Shown piece after piece: positions 9,271 to 21,611 of a DNA stretch of 64,000 nucleotides; position 1 is the first letter of the stretch; each line of letters begins with the position of its first letter. This DNA is from Cyanobium sp. NIES-981 (GTDB lineage: Bacteria; Cyanobacteriota; Cyanobacteriia; PCC-6307; Cyanobiaceae): assembly GCF_900088535.1 (NCBI RefSeq), contig NZ_LT578417.1, positions 434,001-498,000 of the forward strand, written 5' to 3'. The notes under the pieces are model-generated. The model ran no database searches. It had not been told where the DNA came from and worked only from the letters and a program-made list of their open reading frames with translations. The position numbers and the translations under genes are program-made.

Positions 9271-10173
9271 ATGGCCTCCAGCCTCTCCCCCTGCCCCCTG
9301 GCGGCGCTGCCGCCCCTGCCCCCTCTGCAGCTGGGGGTGGTGGGCCATGTGGAGGTGGTCACCTTCCTGGAGGTCGACCATCTGCCCACGGCCGGCGAGA
9401 TCCTCTCCTGCGCTGCCGCCCTCGATCTCCCCGCCGGTGGCGGCGCCGTGGTGGCGGTGCAGCTGGCCCGTCTCACCGGCCGCCCGGTGCCGTTCTTCAC
9501 TGCCCTGGGCCGGGACGCCACCGGCGAGCGGGCCGCCGCGGAGCTGGAGGCGCTCGGCCTGGAGCTGCACGTGGCCTGGCGCGAGCAGCCCACCCGCCGG
9601 GGCATCACCTACAGCGACCGCAGCGGCGAACGCACCATCACGGTGATCGGCGAGCGCCTCAACCCCGCGGCCGCCGATCCCCTGCCCTGGCACCGGCTCG
9701 GCAGCTGGGATGGCGTGTTCGTGACCGCCGCCGATGCACCTGCCCTGCGGCGCTGCCGTTCGGCGCGGGTGCTGGCGGCCACGCCAAGGCTGCGGTTGCC
9801 GGTGCTGCAGCAGGCCGGAGTGCGGCTCGATGCCCTGGTCGGCAGTGGACTCGATCCGGCCGAGCAGCTGCCGCCGGAGGCGCTGCAGCCTCCACCGCGG
9901 CTGCGCATCGCCACCGCCGGCGGCGACGGGGGCGAGGCCTGGCCCCTCGGCCGCTTCGAGGCTCCGGCACGGCAGCGCCCCGTGCGCGATGCCTACGGGG
10001 CCGGCGATTCCTTCGCCGCTGGGGTCACGGCCGGCCTGGCTGCCGGTTGGACCGACGCGATGGCCATCAGCCTCGGCTGCCATTGCGGCAATGCCTGTCT
10101 GGATGGGCACGGTCCGTACGCCACCCAGCTGCGCCGCACGGCTGCCGGGGCACTCTCAGGGCAGGGCGACTAG
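9271..10173 (+). CDS. PfkB/ribokinase-family sugar kinase
   Basis: A 300-residue ATP-dependent carbohydrate or nucleoside kinase. The C-terminal PfkB signature DAYGAGDSFAAG lies near residues 240-251 and supplies the catalytic aspartate and the anion hole. An N-terminal glycine-rich region (LPAGGGAVVAVQLARLTGRP) fits the first family signature. The substrate cannot be told from sequence. The frame is open back to GTG 9205, but that part is a 12-base tandem repeat overlapping the sbcD start, so ATG 9271 is preferred. The 3' end overlaps the convergent EamA gene by 18 bases. Confidence 0.85.
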   Translation: MASSLSPCPLAALPPLPPLQLGVVGHVEVVTFLEVDHLPTAGEILSCAAALDLPAGGGAVVAVQLARLTGRPVPFFTALGRDATGERAAAELEALGLELHVAWREQPTRRGITYSDRSGERTITVIGERLNPAAADPLPWHRLGSWDGVFVTAADAPALRRCRSARVLAATPRLRLPVLQQAGVRLDALVGSGLDPAEQLPPEALQPPPRLRIATAGGDGGEAWPLGRFEAPARQRPVRDAYGAGDSFAAGVTAGLAAGWTDAMAISLGCHCGNACLDGHGPYATQLRRTAAGALSGQGD

Positions 10174-10604
10174 GACGCCCCCGAGGGCGATCAGGGCCAC
10201 CCCCAGCCAGCTGCGCCAGCCCAGCTGCTCGCCCAGCACGAGCACCCCCAGCAGGGCCACCAGCACCACGCTCAACTTGTCGATCGGCGCCACCCGGGCC
10301 ACCGGCCCCAGCTGCAGGGCACGGAAGTAACAGAGCCAGGAGGCGGCCGTGGCCAGCCCCGAGAGGGCCAAGGCCAGCAGGCTGGCCCGCGGCAGGCTGC
10401 CCAGCGCCAGCCCCTGGAGCTGGCCGCTGGCCGCCAGCACCACCGCCAGGCAGAGCACCACCACGAGGGTGCGCAGAAAGGTGGCCACATCGGGCTGCAG
10501 CCCCTGCAGCCCCAGCTTGGCGAACAGGGAGGTGAGGGCGGCACTCACGGCGGCGAGGCCGGCCCAGACCTGCCAGCTCTGCAGCAGCCCGGAGGCGCCC
10601 GGGC

Positions 10605-10608
<4 letters not shown>
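10156..10608 (-). CDS. half-size EamA-domain (DMT) transporter
   Basis: A 150-residue integral membrane protein with about five hydrophobic helices and a single EamA domain; the C-terminal pair [20 protein letters not shown] is the hallmark loop (GExL) of the drug/metabolite transporter superfamily. Full transporters have two such domains, so this one would act as a dimer. The substrate is unknown. The start ATG 10608 overlaps the leuS stop as ATGA, which indicates coupling to leuS translation; the frame upstream of it is leuS shadow. It converges on the PfkB gene. Confidence 0.82.
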
Positions 10609-13268
<2,660 letters not shown>

Positions 13269-13292
13269 CAGCTGATGGTGCCACAGGCCCGT

Positions 13293-13544
13293 TCAGGTGA
13301 GGCTGCGGATCACCGCCACCTGCTCCCGGTTGATCAGCATCAGGGGAAGGTCGGCCGCCGGATCCTCTCCGGGGTGCAGGCCGATGCAGTACACATCCTG
13401 CCAGCGGATCACCCCTTCGAGCTCGGTGCCGCCCCCGATCAGGATCGCCACCGGTTGCTTGCGGCGGATCAGGTCCTGAACATGGCGCACGCTCGGCTGC
13501 GACGTGTCCAGCGAGATGGGCCGGCGCTCGAGAAAGCTCTGCAT
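13293..13544 (-). CDS. hfq: cyanobacterial Hfq-like Sm protein
   Basis: An 83-residue Sm-fold protein. The Sm1-like segment PSVRHVQDLIRRKQPVAI, followed by GGTELEGVIRWQDVYCIGL, matches the divergent Hfq of cyanobacteria, which forms hexamers but binds RNA poorly and in Synechocystis works in type IV pilus assembly and motility (known for the family, not shown here). Linkage to dapF in head-to-head orientation is also the typical cyanobacterial arrangement and strengthens the call. Only 32 bases separate its ATG (13544) from the dapF GTG. The C-terminal half is slightly longer than in the shortest homologues. Confidence 0.88.
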   Translation of the reverse strand: MQSFLERRPISLDTSQPSVRHVQDLIRRKQPVAILIGGGTELEGVIRWQDVYCIGLHPGEDPAADLPLMLINREQVAVIRSLT

Positions 13545-13549
13545 AGGAT
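13544..13549 (+). promoter_or_regulatory. putative -10 box of dapF
   Basis: TAGGAT lies 27 bases before the dapF GTG, the same spacing as TAGnnT boxes ahead of other genes here. Its first base is the first base of the divergent hfq start codon, so promoter occupancy and hfq initiation could interfere. No clear -35 element is visible. Confidence 0.45.
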
Positions 13550-13576
13550 CGGCAGCAGGCTGAGAGATGTTCCATC

Positions 13577-14719
13577 GTGCTGCAGTACAGCAAATATCAA
13601 GGTCTGGGGAATGATTTCCTGATGCTTGATGGCCGGGAAGCCTCCAGCAGCGACGACTGCTTCGATCTCACCCCCGGACGCATCCAGCGGCTGTGTGACC
13701 GCCGGTTCGGCATCGGCGCCGACGGGGTGATCGTGGCTGCCCCGCCCCGGGAAGGCGGCGAGCTGCGCATGCGCATCTTCAACGCCGACGGCAGCGAGCC
13801 GGAGATGTGCGGCAACGGCATCCGCTGTCTGGCCCGCTTCCTGGCGGACAGCGATGGGGATCTGCCCGGCCGGCGCTGGCAGATCGAGACCCTGGCCGGC
13901 CGCATCGTGCCGGAACTCCAGAGCGACGGCACGGTGCGCGTGGACATGGGGCCGCCCTTCCTGGACCCTGCCGCTGTGCCCACCACCCTGGAGCCGGGCG
14001 AGGCGGGCATCCCCCAGGGCACCCTCGAGGCCGACGGGGAGAGCTTCAGGGTGGGAGCCGCGGGCATGGGCAATCCCCATGTGGTGATCCCCGTGTCGGA
14101 TCTGGAGGCGGTGGACCTGGAGCGCTTCGGGGCCGCCCTGGAAGTGCATCCCGCCTTTCCGGCCCGCACCAATGTGCATTTCGTGCAGGTGCTGTCTCCC
14201 GACCACCTGGTGATGCGGGTGTGGGAACGGGGGGCCGGCCCGACCCTGGCCTGCGGCACCGGCGCCTGCGCCACCCTGGTGGTGTGCCATGCCCTGGGCC
14301 TGGCGGAGCGATCCGCTCGGGTGGACCTCCCCGGCGGTCCCCTGCAGATCGCCTGGGAGCCCGCCGACGGCCACGTGTGGATGACCGGGCCTGCTGAGGC
14401 CGTGTTCGATGCCGTCATCGCCCCTTCCCTGTGGGATCCCGAGGGCCCCGAAGCGCCGGACGCGGAGGTCCTCCAAGCGGTGGACGCACCGGCGAACGCC
14501 GAGCAGCGCGTCTCCGAGGGGGTGGCCGGTGTGGACTGCGCCACGGCCTGCGTGCGGGGCTGCATCCGCCCCGACGACTGCCCTTCCGCCGCTGCCCGTG
14601 CCCGCGTGGAGGCGCTGCTCAGCTCCAGCTCCCTCGACGATCTGGTCAACCTCGCCACCAACTCGCTGGAGAACCGCATCCGTTCCCGTGCCGAGCGGCC
14701 TTCCAGCCTCGGTGGCTGA
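13577..14719 (+). CDS. dapF: diaminopimelate epimerase with cysteine-bearing C-terminal extension
   Basis: A 380-residue protein whose first 282 residues are DapF, which interconverts LL- and meso-diaminopimelate in lysine and peptidoglycan synthesis. The first catalytic cysteine lies in EMCGNGIRC near residue 77 and the second in LACGTGACAT near residue 228; NADGSEPEMCGNG is the family signature. Usual DapF proteins end near residue 280. Here about 98 extra residues follow, with cysteines at 321, 325, 329 and 335 (C-x3-C-x3-C-x5-C) and then a charged helix (SLDDLVNLATNSLENR). The start is GTG 13577. The stop overlaps the cysteine desulfurase GTG by eight bases, so the genes are coupled. Confidence 0.93.
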   Translation: MLQYSKYQGLGNDFLMLDGREASSSDDCFDLTPGRIQRLCDRRFGIGADGVIVAAPPREGGELRMRIFNADGSEPEMCGNGIRCLARFLADSDGDLPGRRWQIETLAGRIVPELQSDGTVRVDMGPPFLDPAAVPTTLEPGEAGIPQGTLEADGESFRVGAAGMGNPHVVIPVSDLEAVDLERFGAALEVHPAFPARTNVHFVQVLSPDHLVMRVWERGAGPTLACGTGACATLVVCHALGLAERSARVDLPGGPLQIAWEPADGHVWMTGPAEAVFDAVIAPSLWDPEGPEAPDAEVLQAVDAPANAEQRVSEGVAGVDCATACVRGCIRPDDCPSAAARARVEALLSSSSLDDLVNLATNSLENRIRSRAERPSSLGG

Positions 14720-15968
14720 ACAGCGCCGGGCGGCCGTGCCCAGCGCCCTTCCTCTCTACCTCGATGCCTGTGCCACGGCGCCCCCGGCTCCCGAGGTGCT
14801 CGACGTCATGGCGGCGGTGCAGCGGGAGGCCTGGGCCAATCCCTCCAGCCTGCATGGCTTCGGCCTCCAGGCCGCCGAAGCCCTCGAACGGGCACGACGG
14901 CTTGCGGCACGCTGCCTCGGCTGTGATCCCGCCGCTCTGGTGTTCACCTCGGGTGGCACCGAAGCGATTCACACCGCGCTCCTGGGTGCGGCGGCGCTGC
15001 TGCCGGTGGGCCGGCTGCTGATCACGGCGGTGGAGCACCCCGCCACCCTGGCGGCGGCGGCGGTGCTGGCCCAGCGCGGCTGGCGGATCGTCGAGGCGCC
15101 GGTGGACACAGCGGGACTGCTGGATCTGGAGAGCTTCGAGGCCCTGCTGGCGCCTCCCACCCGTCTCGTCTCGGTGATCTGGGGCCAGAGTGAGGTGGGC
15201 ACGGTTCAGCCCCTCCAGGCGATCGGCTCCCTCTGCCGCCGGGCCGGGGTGATCCTGCATGTGGATGCGGTGCAGGTGGTCGGGCATCGGCCCGTGGCCT
15301 TCGATGAGCTGCCGGTGGATCTGCTCAGCTGTGCGGCCCACAAGCTCCAGGGCCCCCGCGGCGTGGGGGCCCTGCTGGTGCGGCCGGGGTTGCCGTTCGC
15401 GCCGCTTCTGCCCGGCGGTGGCCAGGAGGGCGGCCGCCGTGGCGGCACCGAGCCCGTGGCCCTGGTCGCCGGCTTCGCTGCGGCTCTGGAGCTGGCGGTG
15501 GAGCGTCTGCGGGACCGGGGCGGCGAGGATCCCCTGGGGCCGCTGCGGGACAGCCTGCTGCGCCAGCTGCTGCAGCGTCCCGGCCTGCGGCTGAGCGGCG
15601 TGGATCCTCTCGGCTCACCGGGCCAGCGCCTGCCCCACCACATCAGCCTCCTGGTCAGCGACCGGCATGGCCGGCCCCTGTCCGGCCGCCGACTGGTGCA
15701 GGCCCTCTGGCGCCAGGGCGTAGCCATCAGCAGCGGATCCGCCTGCAGCAGCGGCGTGGGTGCCGCCACCGGCGGCGCCGCGCCCAGCGCGGTGCTCACC
15801 GCCATGGGATACCCACGGGAGGAGGCCGCCAGCGGGATACGGCTGAGCCTCGGGCCCTGGCTCGAGCCAGCGGCGCTGGGGGGCGTGGCCGGCCTCCTCG
15901 AGCGTGCCATGGACGATCTCGAGGCCGGGGCGGTGGCAACGGCTCAGCCGGACCAGGCCGCTGGGTAG
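14712..15968 (+). CDS. cysteine desulfurase (class V aminotransferase)
   Basis: A 418-residue PLP enzyme that takes sulfur from cysteine for iron-sulfur clusters or thio-cofactors. The PLP lysine is in CAAHKLQGPRG near residue 210, the cofactor-contacting aspartate in HVDAVQ, and the substrate cysteine in SGSACSSG near residue 345. The motif around it is the NifS/IscS (group I) type. The GTG start at 14712 overlaps the end of dapF; a second GTG at 14733 would shorten it slightly. The coupling to dapF, whose extension carries a cysteine cluster, is worth noting. It could be IscS, but other paralogues exist in cyanobacteria, so no symbol is given. Confidence 0.9.
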   Translation: MAEQRRAAVPSALPLYLDACATAPPAPEVLDVMAAVQREAWANPSSLHGFGLQAAEALERARRLAARCLGCDPAALVFTSGGTEAIHTALLGAAALLPVGRLLITAVEHPATLAAAAVLAQRGWRIVEAPVDTAGLLDLESFEALLAPPTRLVSVIWGQSEVGTVQPLQAIGSLCRRAGVILHVDAVQVVGHRPVAFDELPVDLLSCAAHKLQGPRGVGALLVRPGLPFAPLLPGGGQEGGRRGGTEPVALVAGFAAALELAVERLRDRGGEDPLGPLRDSLLRQLLQRPGLRLSGVDPLGSPGQRLPHHISLLVSDRHGRPLSGRRLVQALWRQGVAISSGSACSSGVGAATGGAAPSAVLTAMGYPREEAASGIRLSLGPWLEPAALGGVAGLLERAMDDLEAGAVATAQPDQAAG

Positions 15969-15971
15969 GGT
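15966..15971 (+). promoter_or_regulatory. putative -10 box TAGGGT before DUF1995 gene
   Basis: TAGGGT ends 22 bases before ATG 15994, and its TAG is also the stop codon of the cysteine desulfurase (15966-15968). It is part of the recurrent TAGnnT pattern. Confidence 0.45.
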
Positions 15972-15993
15972 CGGGCCTTCCCAAGGGAACGCC

Positions 15994-16686
15994 ATGCTCC
16001 CCGCCGATCTGCGCCGTGCCGAGGCCGAAGCACTCACGGCGATCCAGGCTGCCCTGGGCTCCGGCGACAGGGGCCTGTGGACGGCGGAATTCCGCTTCGA
16101 GGGGCTGCGGATCCTGCCGCTGGCGCTGCGGCTGCTGGAGGCGTTGCGTCCATCCCGCCCCGAGGTGCGGATGCTCCTGCCGGACGCCGGTGCCACGGCC
16201 CTGGCCAAGCGCGATGCCCCGGATTCGGCGCCGCTGCTGGGCAGCCTGCGGGACCAGATGCGGTTGCAGCAGGCCGATGGCGGCAGCCAGGGCCTGCTGG
16301 TGCTGGTGGGTCCCACCCCTGCCGACTACGACGCGGTGGAACAGGTGTGTGCCCTCCACCGCGGCCTGGTGCTGATGCTGAACGGCAGCCTGGAAGACGC
16401 CGCCGTGGGCATCGGCAGTGTCGCCCGGGAGCGCCGCCGTGGCTTCCTGGCCGACTGGCAGAGCGCCTATGCCCTGATCCCTCTGGCGGAGGGAGCCCTG
16501 CGCCGCGCCTATCCGGAACCCTGGCAGTTCTACCGCCGCGATCCTGACGGCCACCGCTTCGTGGCCGATTTCGAGCAGAAGCCGGATGGGGAACAGCGGG
16601 CGGCCGCCCTGGCCGGTGAGGCAGGGCCGGGCCTGGCCGGCAATCTGCAGGCGATCGATGCCTTCCTCGAGGGCCTGCGCAACTGA
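15994..16686 (+). CDS. DUF1995 family protein
   Basis: A 230-residue soluble protein resembling DUF1995, a family shared by cyanobacteria and plant plastids with no firmly assigned function; LPADLRRAEAEALTAIQAAL at the start and the FRFEGLRILPLALRLLEAL segment are typical. In the middle, LLVLVGPTPADYDAVEQV and the RGLVLMLNGSLEDAAVGIG segment fit an alpha/beta fold. No signal peptide is seen. It begins at ATG 15994, 25 bases after the cysteine desulfurase, with its own probable promoter. Confidence 0.75.
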   Translation: MLPADLRRAEAEALTAIQAALGSGDRGLWTAEFRFEGLRILPLALRLLEALRPSRPEVRMLLPDAGATALAKRDAPDSAPLLGSLRDQMRLQQADGGSQGLLVLVGPTPADYDAVEQVCALHRGLVLMLNGSLEDAAVGIGSVARERRRGFLADWQSAYALIPLAEGALRRAYPEPWQFYRRDPDGHRFVADFEQKPDGEQRAAALAGEAGPGLAGNLQAIDAFLEGLRN

Positions 16687-16729
16687 GGCTTCTGTTCAGG
16701 GGTCCATGGTGCGGCCGTGACAACGCCCG

Positions 16730-16735
16730 TACAGT
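16730..16735 (+). promoter_or_regulatory. putative -10 box TACAGT before DUF4330 gene
   Basis: TACAGT ends 22 bases before ATG 16758, matching the spacing of the other TAnnnT boxes in this window. No -35 element is apparent. Confidence 0.35.
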
Positions 16736-16757
16736 GCGGCCGACGTTGCCAGCGCCG

Positions 16758-17288
16758 ATGACCAGCCAGCCCCCTGCCGCCAAGACCCGCCGCTGGAGCC
16801 TGGTGGATGCCGGTGCCCTGGCCGCTGTGCTGCTGGCTGCCGGGGGGGTGGTCTGGAGTCCGAAGCTCTCCAGTGCCGTGGCCCAGGCCACCGGTGGCGT
16901 GGTTCCCGTCACGGTGATGGTGGATGTGCGCGGCATTCCGGTGGCCGATCCCACCGGCCTGATCGAGGCGGCCCGAGCGGAGGGCAAGGTGGCGATCGTG
17001 ATCCGCAACCAGCCCCACGGCAGCGTGGGCATCGAGCGGATCCAGCAGTTGCAGCGCCGGCTGGTGGCCGTGCAGCCCGATGGCTCGGTGGTCACCGCCG
17101 CCGACCCCAGCGGCCGCGACTTCAGCAATCTCGATGCCCGCTTCGTTCTCAAGGCCCAGGGCCGGCGCGCCAGCGGCGGTGTGGTGTTCGGCAACCAGAC
17201 CGTGAAGGTGGGGGCCCCGATCGAGATCGAGGGGGAGGGCTACCGCGTCAACGGCACCGTCACCGGCATCACCGTTCAGGGGAGTTGA
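16758..17288 (+). CDS. DUF4330 family membrane-anchored protein
   Basis: A 176-residue protein with one N-terminal transmembrane helix (residues about 17-34, DAGALAAVLLAAGGVVWSP) and an extracytoplasmic part with repeated beta-hairpin-like segments. The layout fits DUF4330, a cyanobacterial family of unknown function. The start ATG 16758 gives a short basic N-terminus (TSQPPAAKTRRWSL) before the helix. It ends two bases before the ATG of the PBP4-like gene, so the two are likely cotranscribed and both act outside the membrane. Confidence 0.7.
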   Translation: MTSQPPAAKTRRWSLVDAGALAAVLLAAGGVVWSPKLSSAVAQATGGVVPVTVMVDVRGIPVADPTGLIEAARAEGKVAIVIRNQPHGSVGIERIQQLQRRLVAVQPDGSVVTAADPSGRDFSNLDARFVLKAQGRRASGGVVFGNQTVKVGAPIEIEGEGYRVNGTVTGITVQGS

Positions 17289-17290
17289 CC

Positions 17291-18613
17291 ATGCCCATCC
17301 CAGCCTGCCAGCGCCGTCCCGGCGCGCGCCGCATCGGCCTCCTGGCGCTTGTGCCGCTCAGCCTGCCCCTGCTGGACGGAGCGGCACTGGCGCAGCAGCG
17401 CCCGGCGATCACCACGCTGCAACTGGAGCCGGCCCCGCTCGCCAGCCTCCCACCGGCTCCGCCGGCCATCGGCCTGCCCCAGCTGCAGAGTCAGCTGAGC
17501 TGCCCGGCCCTGCAGCAGCGGGTGCAGGCGGTGCTGGGGGCAGAAGCCGGCGTCTGGAGCATCACCATCGCGGATTCCCGCGGCCGGCTGCTGGCGGATG
17601 TGAACGGCATGCGTCCGCGGGTGCCGGCCTCGAACCAGAAGCTGCTCAGCACGGCCTTCGCCCTGGACCGGCTCGGCCCCGACTACCGCCTGGCCACCCG
17701 CCTCTGGCGCCTGCCCGATGGCAGCTACCGCCTCACCGGGGAAGGGGATCCGGATCTGGCCCTGCCGCAGCTGCAGCGGCTCACCAAGCTGGCGCTCGGC
17801 TCCGGTGGCTCCACCGGGGAGCCCAGCGGAGTGGTGCGGCTGCAGATCGCCGAGGAGCCGAAGCAGGCCTGGTGGCCCCAGGGCTGGCATCCCGGCGACC
17901 GCTATTACGCCTACGGCGCGCCGATCACCCGCCTGGCGGTGACGAGCAATGCGATCAACGACGCGGTGATGAATCCGCCCTCGCGGCTGCAGGCCCTGCT
18001 GCAGAAGTCGGTGAGCCAGCAGGGCGGCGCGGTGCAGGTGAGCCTGGTGCCGGCCACCACCCCCCTGCCGCCCGACGCGGTGCTGCTGCACCAGGAGCCC
18101 TCGGCTCCGATGCACAACCTGCTCAGCCTGGCGAACACCGAGAGCCACAACTTCACCGCGGAAGTGCTTATGCGCCAGGCTGCCGACAGCTGGAACCTGG
18201 CACAGGCCCAGCAACGCACCACCCAGTGGCTGGGCCAGCAGGGTCTGCCGATGCAGGGGGTGCGGGTGGCGGACGGCAGCGGGCTCGACCGCGCCAACCG
18301 GCTCACCAGCCGTCTGCTGGCCGCCCTGTTGCTGCGCATGGACCAGCACCCCTACGGCCGCAACTACCTGGCCTCGATGGCGGTGGCGGGCCAGCGGGGC
18401 ACCCTGCGGCGGCTCTACGTGGGCACCCCCCTGCAGGGCCAGTTCTATGGCAAGACCGGCACCCTCACCGGGGTGCGCTCGATCAGCGGCGTGCTGCTCA
18501 CCTCCGCTGGCCCCCGCTACGTGAGTGCCATCAGCAACGGGGCCTATCAGCCCAACACCACGATCGGCCAGGTGCTGCGCCAGGCTCAGCAGACCCAGCT
18601 GTGCCCCGGGTGA
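17291..18613 (+). CDS. dacB: D-alanyl-D-alanine carboxypeptidase/endopeptidase (PBP4/DacB type)
   Basis: A 440-residue exported serine enzyme that trims or cleaves peptidoglycan cross-links. After a signal peptide (residues about 15-33, ending ALAQQ) come the three catalytic motifs of class C penicillin-binding proteins: SNQK near residue 113, SHN (inside NTESHNFTAEV) near 284, and KTG (GKTGTLTGVRS) near 387. The insertion between the first two motifs is shorter than in E. coli PBP4 but present. ATG 17291 is chosen over a TTG two codons upstream because it puts the arginines directly ahead of the hydrophobic core. Confidence 0.9.
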   Translation: MPIPACQRRPGARRIGLLALVPLSLPLLDGAALAQQRPAITTLQLEPAPLASLPPAPPAIGLPQLQSQLSCPALQQRVQAVLGAEAGVWSITIADSRGRLLADVNGMRPRVPASNQKLLSTAFALDRLGPDYRLATRLWRLPDGSYRLTGEGDPDLALPQLQRLTKLALGSGGSTGEPSGVVRLQIAEEPKQAWWPQGWHPGDRYYAYGAPITRLAVTSNAINDAVMNPPSRLQALLQKSVSQQGGAVQVSLVPATTPLPPDAVLLHQEPSAPMHNLLSLANTESHNFTAEVLMRQAADSWNLAQAQQRTTQWLGQQGLPMQGVRVADGSGLDRANRLTSRLLAALLLRMDQHPYGRNYLASMAVAGQRGTLRRLYVGTPLQGQFYGKTGTLTGVRSISGVLLTSAGPRYVSAISNGAYQPNTTIGQVLRQAQQTQLCPG

Positions 18614-18686
18614 GGGCGCGGCTTTTCCTCGCCATCTGGACGCCTTGGCTTCAAGCCCCGGGGTTCAACGAGCGACTCTGATCCCC

Positions 18687-19373
18687 ATGGCTGAACTGCG
18701 GAGTGATCTCTTCTCCAGCGGCCGCGATGTCGCCCGAAACTCCGGGGCGCCCACAGGCTGGGACGTGCTGGGTGATGTCAACACGCAAGCGGGCAAAGAC
18801 ACCGTTGTGGGTGAAAGTGTGGGTGAAGGCTCCCAGGTCCCCCAGAGCCTCAGCCTGGAGGCGATCGGCATCCAGCTCATGCCCGGAAGCCGCCTGGATA
18901 CCGGCAACGGCAAAGACACAGTCACCGGCATCGCTGCTGACTGCGGCATCAGGAACCTCGGAACCCTCGTCACCGGTCGCGCCAAGGATGTGATCACCGG
19001 CGAGGGTGGTCTCCATGGAATCTTCAACGATGGCGTGATCAGCACCGGCCGGGGCCGCGACGTGGTGAATGCGCTCAAGGGCGGATTCAGTGGCCAAGGA
19101 CTGGTCGACCTCGGGACGTCCAACGACACCCTCAAGGGCTTTGGCACGGGTCGCTTCGATGGCGGGGCCGGCAGGAGAGACAGGGTGCTGCTCGGCGAGG
19201 GGACGTATTGGATTGATGCTGCTGGCGGCACGATCTCCTCGGCCGGGGTCGTGATGGCGGTTGCGGGCTTCGAGAAGATCGGCGGCACCAGGAAGGGCAA
19301 GCTTTTCGACTTTGAAACCGGCATCCTCATGGTTGACGACAAAGGGAAGGCCAGCTTTTCAGCCGTGCTGTGA
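18687..19373 (+). CDS. hypothetical protein with degenerate RTX-like repeats
   Basis: A 228-residue acidic protein of unknown function. It contains four or more spaced copies of a G-x-x-(K/R/N)-D-(T/V)-(V/I/L)-x-G-x pattern (for example GNGKDTVTG, GRAKDVITG, GRGRDVVNA, GTSNDTLKG), about 25 residues apart, and then GRFDGGAGRRDRVLLGEG. This is reminiscent of calcium-binding beta-roll (RTX) sequences, in which G-x-D positions bind calcium, but the spacing is much longer than nine residues, so a beta-solenoid is an equally good guess. It has no signal peptide. Base composition is a little less GC-biased than in its neighbours. ATG 18687. Confidence 0.65.
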   Translation: MAELRSDLFSSGRDVARNSGAPTGWDVLGDVNTQAGKDTVVGESVGEGSQVPQSLSLEAIGIQLMPGSRLDTGNGKDTVTGIAADCGIRNLGTLVTGRAKDVITGEGGLHGIFNDGVISTGRGRDVVNALKGGFSGQGLVDLGTSNDTLKGFGTGRFDGGAGRRDRVLLGEGTYWIDAAGGTISSAGVVMAVAGFEKIGGTRKGKLFDFETGILMVDDKGKASFSAVL

Positions 19374-19595
19374 AGCCTGGCCGCCTCCGGCGACGTCAGC
19401 GGCTGCGGCTGCGTCCACCGCTCTGCCCTTCCCCTGCGGGCCTCTCCCTCGCCCTGAGCTTCAGGACGACGATCAGGTCCACGCCGATCGTTCCCTCCCG
19501 CCAGACCAGCGCCGCCGCCTGGTCCATGCGGCTCGTCTGAATCGGCCTCCAGGCCCGGCTCCTGCCTGCCCCTGCCCAGGATCGGAGCTGGGGCG

Positions 19596-21571
<1,976 letters not shown>

Positions 21572-21611
21572 CCCCAGCGTCCGGTTCCGCCCCGCCCGCC
21601 TCCCTGTTGCG

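Noticed and set aside
19374-19595. Possible small gene after the repeat protein
   Set aside because: A 222-base gap with no start and Shine-Dalgarno combination that gives a credible product in either strand.
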